Positions 33,888 through 40,834 of a stretch of 40,834 nucleotides of DNA are shown here, in pieces; the first letter of the stretch is position 1, and each line of letters begins with the position of its first letter. The DNA comes from DATJBF01 sp035515475 (lineage in GTDB: Bacteria > Verrucomicrobiota > Verrucomicrobiia > Palsa-1439). The notes below the pieces were generated by a model, which had not been told where the DNA came from, did no database searches, and was given only the letters and a program-made list of their open reading frames with translations. The stretch lies in assembly GCA_035515475.1 (NCBI GenBank), contig DATJBF010000006.1, positions 1 through 40,834 of the forward strand. Reading direction: 5' to 3'. Made by a program: the position numbers and the translations under genes.

Positions 33888-35207
33888 TCAGGCTTTTTTC
33901 CCCGGCTTGCGGCGCAGCCCACTCGCGGGGGGCAGGTGGATGTGGACACGGGTGCCCTTGCCGGGTTTGCTTTCGATCTCGATCTTGCCGCCGTGCAACT
34001 CCACGATCTTCTGCGCGTACACCAGGCCGAGTCCGACGCCGTCCTTCTTCTTGGTGAAGAACGGATCGAAGGCGTGCTTGCAGACTTCCTCGCTCATGCC
34101 TTCGCCTTCATCGTGGACGGTGACGGTGACCATCTCGCTGTTGCCGTAATTCATCGTGACCGTAATGCAGCTTTCATCGGGCGAGGCGTCGATGGCGTTT
34201 CTCACGACCGCGATCAGCGCCTGCTCGAAAGCGACGCGGTCGAGCTGGACGTCGGGCAGCGACTCCGCGGGTTTGATCTCCACTTTGATGGCGCGCTCCG
34301 CGAGCAACGGGTGCAACAGCGAAAACGAGTCGCGAACGACCGGCTCGATCGGCTGACGACACGCCTGCAGATCCAGGGGGCGCGTCACGTTGACGAGGCT
34401 GCCGACCCAGTGGTCCATTGTTTCGGTGGTGGCGATGATGTAGTCGAAGGCGGCCTTGGCGCCGGCGTCGGAATGCTCGGCGTTCCGTTCCCGCCTGGCC
34501 ATCGAGCGCACGGCGTGAACGAGGTTGCGCAGGTTCTGGCCGACGCGCGTGGACGCGTCGCCGGCGGTGGCCTGGCGTTCCGCCCGGCTGGCGCGGTCTT
34601 CGAGTTGGCGGACTTTATCGGCCAGTTCGCGCACGGGCGCCACCAACTCACCGAACTCGCTGTTGGGAAGGGGCTGTCCCGGGTCGCCCGCAGCGGCGAG
34701 TTGGATCGCTTCGTGCACGTCGAACAAGGGACCGAGGAACCACCGCCGCACCAGGAGCATGATCGTCACCAGCAACACGATGCTGCCGCTCATCAGGATG
34801 ATGGCTCCCTGGACCGCGCGCTGGTGAATCACCAGCAACCGCTGATAGGCGTCCTCAGCAGCTTTTCGGTAGAACGCGGACAGTTGTTCCAAGTCCGCGA
34901 TGGCATCGCCCGGCGACGTGGGCCGCTCGAGTTCGAGCCGGGCATTGGCGATCTGGGTGTGCTCGAAATCCGTCCGGGCCCACTTCTGCAAATCGTCGAC
35001 GCGCACGAGGTTGGGGTGTCGGCGTTCGGGATGCACGCGGATCGCCGTGATCGTCTCGGCCACCTGATCGACTTGGAGATTGTAAAAGCCGATATCGCCA
35101 AGAATCGAGTTGACGTGATCGATGAGCAAGACCGCGGAGGCCCCGACGGCGAGGAGAAATGCGGCGCCGATCGAGAACGAAACGCTCAGCTTCGCGCTGT
35201 TCGTCAC
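33888..35207 (-). CDS. Membrane sensor histidine kinase (two-helix, orphan)
   Basis: 439 aa from GTG 35207; upstream codons lie antisense to or inside the neighbouring dehydrogenase. Two membrane helices (about 10-30 and 138-160) enclose a ~105-residue periplasmic sensor region. A HAMP-like stretch is followed by a DHp region whose phosphoacceptor helix reads NLVHAVRSMARRERNAEHSD, an unusual H-box (no H-E-[LIV]-R-[TN]-P). The ATPase part has the N-box VRNAIDAS, G1 DEGEGMSEEV and the FFTKKKDGVGLGLVYAQKIV G2 box. No response regulator is adjacent. The convergent MoaDE gene ends 3 nt away. Confidence 0.85.
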   Translation of the reverse strand: MTNSAKLSVSFSIGAAFLLAVGASAVLLIDHVNSILGDIGFYNLQVDQVAETITAIRVHPERRHPNLVRVDDLQKWARTDFEHTQIANARLELERPTSPGDAIADLEQLSAFYRKAAEDAYQRLLVIHQRAVQGAIILMSGSIVLLVTIMLLVRRWFLGPLFDVHEAIQLAAAGDPGQPLPNSEFGELVAPVRELADKVRQLEDRASRAERQATAGDASTRVGQNLRNLVHAVRSMARRERNAEHSDAGAKAAFDYIIATTETMDHWVGSLVNVTRPLDLQACRQPIEPVVRDSFSLLHPLLAERAIKVEIKPAESLPDVQLDRVAFEQALIAVVRNAIDASPDESCITVTMNYGNSEMVTVTVHDEGEGMSEEVCKHAFDPFFTKKKDGVGLGLVYAQKIVELHGGKIEIESKPGKGTRVHIHLPPASGLRRKPGKKA

Positions 35208-35257
35208 AACGCGGATACTACCAAACGCCGCGGCCCCACGAAAGGGAAAAACAACCG

Positions 35258-36259
35258 CTACTTCACGACGTTCTTGGGTGCGCCCGCCACGAACGCGGCG
35301 ATGTTGTCGGCCGTCGTCTGGAGAATGCGCTCCAACGCCTCCTGGCTGTTGAATGCGTTGTGCGGAGTGAACACCACGTTGGGTTTCTTGAGGATGACGT
35401 GGTTCTGAAGCGCCTGCCGCAGCCGTTCGGGGTTGACGGCGTCGCCGAGTAACGCGCTTTCTTCGTAGATGGCCTCCTCGCCTTCGAGGACGTCCAGCCC
35501 CGCGCCCGCCAAGATACCGTCGTCGAGCGCCTTCAACAGGGCTTCCGTGTCCACGAGCCCGCCGCGTGACGTGTTGATGAGGATCGCGCCCCGCTTGATC
35601 CGGCCGACGTTGTCGCGGTTGATCAGATGATGCGTGCGCTTGGTGTACGGCGCGTGCAACGTGATGATGTCCGACCGGCCGAGCAGCGTGTCGAGATCGG
35701 TATAGGTGAATCCCAGCACTTCCGCGAGAAAACCGTCCCGGTGCACGTCGAACGCCAACACGTTCATCCCGAAGCCGCGCGCGATGCGAATAACGTGCAG
35801 CCCGATGTGCCCCGCGCCGACCACGCCGATGGTCTTGTCCTTGAGATCGAACCCGCGCAACCCGTCGAGCGAGAAGTTTCCCGCCCGCACCCGCACGAAC
35901 GCCTCGTGCACTTTGCGCGATAACGCCAGAATCAGGGCAAACGTGTGCTCGGCCACCGTGTTCTCGCCGTAAAACGGCACGTTGGAAATCATGATCCCGC
36001 GCCGGGCGCACTCCGCCACGTCGATGTGGTCGAACCCGGTCGTGCGCGTGGCGATCAGCTTCAACTGGGGCAACTTCGCCAACCGCGCGGCAGTCAGCCT
36101 GGAGTAGATGAAGGGCGATACGACCTCCGCGTCCGCGATGCGCGCGAGATGTTTGTCCTCCAGTGCCTCGCGCACCGCCACCACGGTATGCACGGCGTCC
36201 AGTCGCTCGCGCAGGTACGCCTCTTCCCAGTCGTGAAGTTCGAAGAACGCGATTCTCAT
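35258..36259 (-). CDS. D-isomer-specific 2-hydroxyacid dehydrogenase (LdhA-like)
   Basis: 333 aa. NAD-binding GAGHIG at residues 148-153 in the centre, as in the D-hydroxyacid family, and catalytic Arg232 in NTSRGGLVD, Glu259 or Glu261 in DVLEGEE and His300 in TPHNAF. The substrate domain and the AEHTFALILALSRK helix are as in D-lactate dehydrogenases (VAEHT at about 102). Most likely D-lactate or a related 2-oxoacid, NADH-dependent, cytoplasmic. It is followed 50 nt later on the same strand by the sensor kinase. Confidence 0.9.
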   Translation of the reverse strand: MRIAFFELHDWEEAYLRERLDAVHTVVAVREALEDKHLARIADAEVVSPFIYSRLTAARLAKLPQLKLIATRTTGFDHIDVAECARRGIMISNVPFYGENTVAEHTFALILALSRKVHEAFVRVRAGNFSLDGLRGFDLKDKTIGVVGAGHIGLHVIRIARGFGMNVLAFDVHRDGFLAEVLGFTYTDLDTLLGRSDIITLHAPYTKRTHHLINRDNVGRIKRGAILINTSRGGLVDTEALLKALDDGILAGAGLDVLEGEEAIYEESALLGDAVNPERLRQALQNHVILKKPNVVFTPHNAFNSQEALERILQTTADNIAAFVAGAPKNVVK

Positions 36260-36268
36260 CGATGGTTG

Positions 36269-36300
36269 AACCGCGGATTACGCTGATGACGCGGATCTGC
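36269..36300. repeat. Inverted repeat flanking GxxExxY gene, left arm
   Basis: AACCGCGGATTACGCTGATG onward (plus strand) resembles the reverse complement of 36674-36703 at roughly three positions in four. The two arms enclose the GxxExxY gene and lie in its immediate borders. Nothing else but this gene is between them. Confidence 0.65.
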
Positions 36301-36673
36301 ATTTGCCCGCTTCGCGGACGACCCGCTTCCATTCCAATTTGGCGCGTTTGAAATTCAGAAGCAATGCCAGTTCCAAATCTGTGATTGTCAGGTACCCGAT
36401 CATCTGGGCGACATGGGCGTCGACAAACGTGTCCACAACCTTGGTGTCGACAATCACCAAGTCATCCACGATCAGATCGGGAACGAGTTTGCCTATGAAC
36501 TGTCCCTTGTAGTTGACGGAGAACGAACGCTGTTGGTCAACCTTGTGACCCCGCGCAACCAACTCGATGACCAACGCGTTCTCGTACAATTTCTCGTCCA
36601 GCCCCGGCTTGAGTTCATTCAGCACGGTCATGGCTGCGCCAATGATGTCCCTGCTCGATTCTTGGTGAATCAT
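36278..36673 (-). CDS. GxxExxY protein (PD-(D/E)XK-like fold)
   Basis: 131 aa from ATG 36673; an ATG at 36694 lies in the flanking repeat. The naming motif is present as G-L-D-E-K-L-Y (GLDEKLYENAL), followed by the strand pair VPDLIVDDLVIVDTKVVD, where families with nuclease activity have VELKA. The Lys is kept but Glu is replaced by Thr (VDTK). The family is found as small lone genes near repeats in many bacteria; catalytic activity is not proven. The gene overlaps the left flanking repeat at its 3' end and the right repeat just before its start. Confidence 0.85.
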   Translation of the reverse strand: MIHQESSRDIIGAAMTVLNELKPGLDEKLYENALVIELVARGHKVDQQRSFSVNYKGQFIGKLVPDLIVDDLVIVDTKVVDTFVDAHVAQMIGYLTITDLELALLLNFKRAKLEWKRVVREAGKCRSASSA

Positions 36674-36703
36674 ATCTGCGCCTATCCGCGTCATCTGCGG
36701 TTT
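36674..36703. repeat. Inverted repeat flanking GxxExxY gene, right arm
   Basis: ATCTGCGCCTATCCGCGTCA onward; its complement starts AAACCGCAGATGACGCGGAT. See the left arm. Confidence 0.65.
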
Positions 36704-37832
36704 AGTTCCCGATCCTTGCGGCGTTCAAGCCCGCGCTCTGGCACCAGCGCGCGTAGGCGAACGGGGAAATCTCGCTTGGCTTGATTTCGCTGCGGCCGCC
36801 CCAGAAAACGTTGGTATAACTCACGGCAATGCCGGCCTCGCCCAGATGTTCGTCAATCGCCGCCTTGTGCGCCAGCAGCAGCGTCTTGTCCGTGCCGTGC
36901 GCGACGCCCATGATGTTGACGTTGTGGAACTCGGGACCGCCTTCGCGCCAGTAGGCGTGCGTCATGACGTGGTGGCGGCCCACTTCACAGCCCGTGTCGA
37001 TCTCGCGGCCCGGGGGCACCGCCCAGTGAAACAGTGCATTGTAACGCGTCACCTGTTCGCCGTTGGCCGCGGGTTTGACGTGCTCCAGAAACGTCGAGAA
37101 CCGTCCGATGACCTTGCGCCGGTCGAGCTCCGCCGCAATCTCCCAAAATTTTGGCAACGGTACGCCGGCTTCCCGGGCCCGCGCGTCCCACAAATTCGGC
37201 ACGAGTTCTTCCGTCTCGAACTCGCGTTTCAACGCCTCCAACACGCGCCACTCCAGGTCCGTGAGCCTGGTTTCCGTCACGTCGGTGACCTCGGCCGGCA
37301 CATCGGCCCGGCTGCCCGGCTCCAGTCCGCGTCGGCGCACGTGGCCGACGCCGAGCGCAAATAGTTTCTTGGCGGGCAACAGGATGAACTTCTCCGCGCC
37401 GGTCTGTTTGATGAGAAATTCGCAGTGCCGCGCCATCGAGAACCCTTGCGGCACTTTCAGCGTGGTCCACAACCGGTATTTCGAGCCCGCGGTCGCCGTC
37501 TCGGTGGTGCGGATGACGACGTGGCCGGAAAACGGGTCGTGCTGGAACATGTAATCGAATGCTGCGTCGAGTTTCTCCGGCGGGACCTGCCAGGCCACGA
37601 GCGCGCCCTGCGCGAGGTTGGTCGCCAGCAAGGTCTGTCGGACGCGTCGAATCGTACCCGCGCGCAGCATGGCCCGGATCCGCTCGATCACAATGTCCAG
37701 GTCGACGCCCGACTGCCGCGCGATTTCCCCAAACGGGTCGCGCTGGAACCCTTGAAGGCGGTCCTCGGAAACCGCGAGGACCCGCGCATTAACCGGGTCG
37801 CTGAAAGACGTTGGAACGATGGTTGAAGTCAT
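36702..37832 (-). CDS. Fused siroheme-decarboxylase-like (AhbA/AhbB, NirD/NirL-type) protein
   Basis: 376 aa from ATG 37832; longer in-frame starts lie antisense to DUF4202. It looks like two Lrp/AsnC-type modules in one chain: a winged-helix (DPFGEIARQSGVDLDIVIERIR, then MLRAGTIRRVRQTLLATNL) and a ligand domain, then a second winged-helix (about 218-275) and ligand domain (HHVMTHAYWREGGPEFHNVN). The GTIRRVRQTLL and KVIGRF elements match the AhbA/AhbB/NirD/NirL heme-precursor decarboxylases, which act as heterodimers; a fusion would unite both. The His residues in the HH motif are candidates for the active site. No other heme genes are next to it. Function is inferred from fold. Confidence 0.5.
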   Translation of the reverse strand: MTSTIVPTSFSDPVNARVLAVSEDRLQGFQRDPFGEIARQSGVDLDIVIERIRAMLRAGTIRRVRQTLLATNLAQGALVAWQVPPEKLDAAFDYMFQHDPFSGHVVIRTTETATAGSKYRLWTTLKVPQGFSMARHCEFLIKQTGAEKFILLPAKKLFALGVGHVRRRGLEPGSRADVPAEVTDVTETRLTDLEWRVLEALKREFETEELVPNLWDARAREAGVPLPKFWEIAAELDRRKVIGRFSTFLEHVKPAANGEQVTRYNALFHWAVPPGREIDTGCEVGRHHVMTHAYWREGGPEFHNVNIMGVAHGTDKTLLLAHKAAIDEHLGEAGIAVSYTNVFWGGRSEIKPSEISPFAYARWCQSAGLNAARIGN

Positions 37833-37843
37833 GGCATCGCGTC

Positions 37844-37931
37844 TGTCACCCTGGCGCCGCGAAGGATCTCGCATGCTGACGCGAGTTTCTTCGCCTGCCC
37901 CGAATGCCTCCGGAGCCCGCTCAGCATGACA
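37844..37931. repeat. Dispersed palindromic repeat, copy 2
   Basis: Starts TGTCACCCTGGCG and ends CGCTCAGCATGACA; the outer ends match copy 1 (13465-13559). It lies directly upstream of the minus-strand start codon of the previous entry. Confidence 0.6.
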
Positions 37932-37933
37932 AA

Positions 37934-38500
37934 TCACGGCGCAGGTTGCAATGCCTTCTCGACCAGCGCGCGGCATTCGGGCGACATGGGCAACGTCAGC
38001 GCTATCTCGCGCGCTGCCGGAGTCATCTTCCGCCAGGTTTTCTGCAAAATGCCGATCATCTTCTCGTCGCCCGTCTTGGCGGTCGTCTCGGCGAACTGCG
38101 TTTCCAGGAACATGAGGCACAAGGCGTCTTCGATCACGCGTCCTTCGGGACTGCGCGGGAAATTGCGTTTCTGAATCAAATCCTGGACGCGGGCGACAGT
38201 CGCGTCGTCGTAGCCGACCTCGCGGAGGATCTCGCCGGCTTTCTGGGCGTGGAAATGTTTCAGGTCCTCGCGCCATTTCAGGTAGCCGATTCGGCCGGCG
38301 GGATACGACTCGCGGGGGATCATCCACCGGCAGATGTGCTGGGCGCGGGCGGCGAGGCGCAACGCTTCGCTGGCATCGGGGGCGAGGCGGTCGACCCAGC
38401 CGCTGAGCCGCTCCGCGTAGCCAAGTTCGAGGCCCCGCGGGTCGGCGGCATTGGCGGCGTCGAACCGGGTAATCGCGTCTTGAAAGCGGCCCGGATTCAT
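37934..38500 (-). CDS. DUF4202 family protein
   Basis: 188 aa. It has the DUF4202 pattern: a start FQDAITRFDAANAADPR, the helix LRLAARAQHICRWMIPRESYP, then YLKWREDLKHFHAQKAGEIL and LIQKRNFPRSPEGRVIEDALC. The conserved His/Asp arrangement (QH, HFH, ED) resembles HD-like hydrolases, but this is not proven. It is soluble and cytoplasmic. The divergent Rieske gene starts 38 bp away; the previous minus-strand gene follows across a palindromic repeat. Confidence 0.85.
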   Translation of the reverse strand: MNPGRFQDAITRFDAANAADPRGLELGYAERLSGWVDRLAPDASEALRLAARAQHICRWMIPRESYPAGRIGYLKWREDLKHFHAQKAGEILREVGYDDATVARVQDLIQKRNFPRSPEGRVIEDALCLMFLETQFAETTAKTGDEKMIGILQKTWRKMTPAAREIALTLPMSPECRALVEKALQPAP

Positions 38501-38538
38501 GCCACAAAGGTAAATGTTTCGGGAGGAGAAAACAACAC

Positions 38539-38847
38539 ATGAGCGATCTGGTGAAAGTGGCCGAGGTCGGCGACCTGCAGCCGGGCGAATGCAAGACCGT
38601 GGCGGTCGGCGAGCGGGAGTTGGCGCTGTTCAACGTGGGCGGGAAATTCTACGCGACGGACAATGTGTGCCCGCACCGGGGCGGCCCACTGGGTGAAGGC
38701 ACCCTGGACGGCAGCGTCGTCACCTGCCCGTGGCACGGGTGGCGATTCGACGTGTGCACGGGGGTATCGCCCGTTGTGCCCACGGCAAAGGTGGACAAGT
38801 TCGAGTGCATTGTCGAGGGCAACGACGTGAAGGTCAGACTCGGCTAA
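38539..38847 (+). CDS. Rieske [2Fe-2S] ferredoxin-type protein
   Basis: 102 aa with the two cluster motifs C-x-H (CPHRGG, Cys44 and His46) and C-x2-H (CPWHGW, Cys63 and His66), the usual size and order of NirD-like or dioxygenase-ferredoxin proteins. No signal peptide, so it is cytoplasmic; probably an electron carrier for an oxygenase or a reductase. GGGAGGAG precedes the ATG. No large partner subunit is in the window. Confidence 0.93.
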   Translation: MSDLVKVAEVGDLQPGECKTVAVGERELALFNVGGKFYATDNVCPHRGGPLGEGTLDGSVVTCPWHGWRFDVCTGVSPVVPTAKVDKFECIVEGNDVKVRLG

Positions 38848-38868
38848 CGAACGAACCGTGGAGGCAAC

Positions 38869-39168
38869 ATGGCAATCAAATCGGCATACGATCTGGCGAT
38901 GGAAAAGCTGGCCGCAAAGCTGCCGCCCACGGGACGCAAACTCACACGGGCGCAGAAGGCGAAGCTGGCCCGACTTACCAGCGTGTTCACTGCCAAGATT
39001 GCCGAGCGCGAACTGGAGTTGAAGCCGAAGATCGCCGCCGCACTGGAGAAAGGCGACGCCGAAGCGGCCCAGAAGTTTGAAGAAACGTTGCGCACCGAAA
39101 TCTCCCGGTTGCGGAGCCGGCTGGAAGCGGAGAAGGAAACCGTGCGGCGGGGACAGAGAACTCCTTAA
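38869..39168 (+). CDS. Small charged coiled-coil protein
   Basis: 99 aa, rich in Lys, Glu, Ala and Arg, with a helix-breaking LPPTGRKLTRAQKAKLARLTS near 19-39 and two long amphipathic helices (about 26-62 and 65-95). It has the look of a conserved verrucomicrobial small protein of unknown role. GTGGAGG lies before the ATG, and it follows the Rieske gene by 21 nt, so the two are probably co-transcribed. Confidence 0.65.
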   Translation: MAIKSAYDLAMEKLAAKLPPTGRKLTRAQKAKLARLTSVFTAKIAERELELKPKIAAALEKGDAEAAQKFEETLRTEISRLRSRLEAEKETVRRGQRTP

Positions 39169-39222
39169 CGTTCAACGTCCAACGTTGAACTCTCAACTTT
39201 CAACGAACGGACACCCGCGGCG

Positions 39223-39948
39223 ATGGATGTTGAGCGTAGGAAGTTGAAAGCTGAACGTTCAGGTGTTGCCGTTTGCGCTTTGGTCAGCGGCGGTCTCGAC
39301 AGTTGCGTGATGCTCGCCGAGCTGGCCCGCCGCTACCGCCGGGTTTATCCGGTCTTCATCCGCGAAGGCTTGGTTTGGGAAAATGCGGAACTGAGCCATC
39401 TCCGGCGTTTCCTGCGCGTTGTAGCCGTGAGCCCTGCTCGCGGTCGGCCGCGAAGAAGCTTCGCGGCTACCATTCAACCATTAACCGTCCTTCATTTCCC
39501 CGTCGCCGACCTGTATGAAGCGCATTGGAGCGTCACGGGTCGCAAGGTGCCGGGCGCCAAAACGGCCGATCAAGCCGTGTACCTGCCCGGGCGCAATCTG
39601 TTGCTCCTTTCCAAGGCCGCCGTATTTTGTGCCAGGCATCGCATCGGCGTGGTCGCCCTTGGTTCGCTCGGCCACAATCCGTTCCCGGACGCCACGCCGA
39701 GGTTTTTCCGTGAGTTCTCCCGCGTTGCGAGTGACGCTCTCGGGCGCGGGCTGAAAATCGTCGCCCCGTTCCGTTTGTTAACGAAGGACCGGGTGGTGCG
39801 CCGTGGCGTCCGACTTGGCTTGCCGTTGCACCTGAGTTTCTCGTGCCTGTCCCCCCGACGCGGTCGGCACTGCGGGCGGTGCAACAAATGCGCCGAACGT
39901 CGGCGGGCGTTTCGGGAGGCCGGTGTGGGAGATTTGATAAGCATCTAA
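39223..39948 (+). CDS. QueC-family 7-cyano-7-deazaguanine synthase-like protein
   Basis: 241 aa. ATP-pyrophosphatase PP-loop SGGLDS at 22-27, YLPGRNLLLLSKA and LGSLGHNPFPDATP in the middle, and a C-terminal zinc site Cys208, Cys217, Cys220, Cys223 in CLSPRRGRHCGRCNKC. QueC makes preQ0 from CDG for queuosine or 7-deazaguanine DNA modification. No other queuosine gene is adjacent, so this may be a divergent paralogue. Residues about 66-82 (VVAVSPARGRPRRSFAA) are encoded by a palindromic element inside the reading frame. The first 12 residues come from an ordinary-looking repeat and the true start is uncertain. Confidence 0.8.
   Translation: MDVERRKLKAERSGVAVCALVSGGLDSCVMLAELARRYRRVYPVFIREGLVWENAELSHLRRFLRVVAVSPARGRPRRSFAATIQPLTVLHFPVADLYEAHWSVTGRKVPGAKTADQAVYLPGRNLLLLSKAAVFCARHRIGVVALGSLGHNPFPDATPRFFREFSRVASDALGRGLKIVAPFRLLTKDRVVRRGVRLGLPLHLSFSCLSPRRGRHCGRCNKCAERRRAFREAGVGDLISI
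39421..39470. repeat. Palindromic element inserted in the QueC-like coding region
   Basis: 50 bp bounded by GTAGCCG and CGGCTAC (perfect 7-bp inverted ends) with a GCGGTCGGCCGC internal palindrome. It keeps the reading frame open and adds about 16 Arg/Pro/Ala-rich residues that sit between two core segments (LRRFLR and PLTVLHFPVADLY). Confidence 0.75.
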
Positions 39949-40020
39949 AGCTCATCATGAAGGAGGCTTCGGTTATGGCACATTGGCTCCAACCCTTAAC
40001 CCAAAGGAAAGGAGTCAGTC

Positions 40021-40834
40021 ATGCCGACCGAAGCCCCAGAGAGTTTATACGCCGGTCTGGATCTGCACAAACGCAATGTGTTCTGTGGCATCATCGACGA
40101 ATCGGGCAAGCCGATCTGTCGCCGCCGCCTGCCCGCCAAGTTGCCAGCGATCTTGCAGGCGCTCGAAGTGTATCAGCCGCAGTTGAAAGCCGTCGCCGTG
40201 GAATCCACCTTCAACTGGTACTGGTTGGTCGACGGCCTGCAAGCGGCGGACTACCCGGTGCATCTGGCCAATCCGGCCGAGATGGAGAAGTACAGCGGGT
40301 TGAAACAGAGCGACGACGAAACCGACGCGCTGTGGCTGGCCGAGATGTTACGGCTGAACATCCTACCGACCGGCTACATCTACCCGAAAGCCGAGCGGCC
40401 TGTGCGCGACATGCTGCGGCGACGGATGCTGGTCGTGCGCCAGGCCACCCAGATGGTGCTGTCGTTGCAGTCGATGGTGACGCGCCACACGGGCCAATCG
40501 GTCAGCGCCGCCAAGCTGCAAGGCTGGACGTGGCGGGAGCTGCGCGAGACGTTTGGGGATGGCTACTCGCAGCAAACGGCGGCGGCGATGTTGGAGTTGC
40601 TGGGCGAGCAACGGCGCATTCAACACAGCCTGGAGAAACAGGTGCTGGCGGTGATGAAACCGAGCGGAGCATTTCAGCGGCTGCTGAGCATTTCTGGCAT
40701 CGGCAACATTCTGGGTCTGACCATCCAGCTGGAGACCGGGCCGATCGAGCGCTTTGCCAGTGCGGGCGACTACGCGTCGTATTGCCGCGCGGTGAACAGC
40801 CGCTGCGAGTCGGACGGCAAGAAGAAGGGCGAGA
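40021..40834 (+). mobile_element. IS110/IS1111-family transposase (partial, cut by window end)
   Basis: At least 271 residues from ATG 40021; AAAGGAAAGGAG lies 6 nt upstream. RuvC-like DEDD residues are visible: Asp14 in AGLDLHKR, Glu61 in VAVEST, Asp99 and Asp102 in KQSDDETDALWLAEML. The Tnp_20 part starts near 220 (LLSISGIGNILGLTIQLETG). The protein cuts and joins DNA as a recombinase guided by a bridge RNA in IS110. The gene stands only 72 nt after the QueC-like stop, so the left end of the element is short. The right end is outside the window. Confidence 0.9.

Noticed and set aside
33936..35408. 490-aa plus-strand open frame opposite the sensor kinase
   Set aside because: Antisense to a protein with clear N-, G- and F-box kinase motifs.

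Overview
The window looks like a chromosomal segment of a GC-rich bacterium, most likely from the Verrucomicrobiota/PVC group. This rests on gene content (MacA/MacB-like operon, DUF362, Gfo/Idh/MocA oxidoreductase, Rho with an Ala/Glu/Lys-rich N-terminal extension, coaE-rho pair, MoaD-MoaE fusion) and on many short palindromic intergenic repeats. The assignment is inference; no 16S gene is present.

Region 1 (about 1-10,240) is accessory DNA read left to right. It encodes a GIY-YIG nuclease with a RAMA-like tail, a DUF932 protein, two paralogous excisionase-type HTH proteins, a large primase-polymerase/DUF3987 helicase-like replication protein, and a run of tightly spaced unknown small genes, several start/stop-overlapped. 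A 1.16-kb non-coding stretch (8427-9584) has CACGGAC heptamer repeats inside a diverged long inverted repeat. Another repeat cluster (ACCCACAC octamers, 10075-10166) lies just before a tRNA gene. This looks like the replication and control part of an integrated plasmid-, satellite- or phage-like element. No integrase or structural gene is visible, and the left end is outside the window.

Region 2 (10,249-20,203) is core chromosome: initiator tRNA-fMet with its terminator, a tRNA-fMet remnant, ftsB, eno, a Gfo/Idh/MocA oxidoreductase, a DUF4149 membrane protein, a four-gene MacA/ATPase/permease/permease operon and an HDOD protein.

Region 3 (20,204-23,301) is a small, visibly less GC-rich island: a 72-aa protein, a lone nSTAND3-like P-loop NTPase (candidate defence protein), and a toxin-antitoxin locus whose toxin is internally deleted, ended by a 40-bp tandem repeat.

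Region 4 (23,354-39,948) is mostly housekeeping and metabolism: a multi-PDZ HtrA protease paired with a catalytically dead paralogue, a DUF362 protein, a small Cys4 protein, rho and coaE (overlapping), a membrane spermidine-synthase-like protein, hpt, a MoaD-MoaE fusion, a sensor kinase, a D-2-hydroxyacid dehydrogenase, a GxxExxY protein inside its own inverted repeats, a fused siroheme-decarboxylase-like protein, DUF4202, a Rieske ferredoxin, a small charged protein, and a QueC-family protein with a palindromic element inside its reading frame.

Region 5 (39,950-end) is the start of an IS110/IS1111-family insertion sequence cut by the window edge.

The points most worth a second look are the three repeat systems of the mobile element (one inside the primase gene), the nSTAND3-like island, the palindrome inserted in the QueC-like gene, and the dead-protease partner of HtrA.
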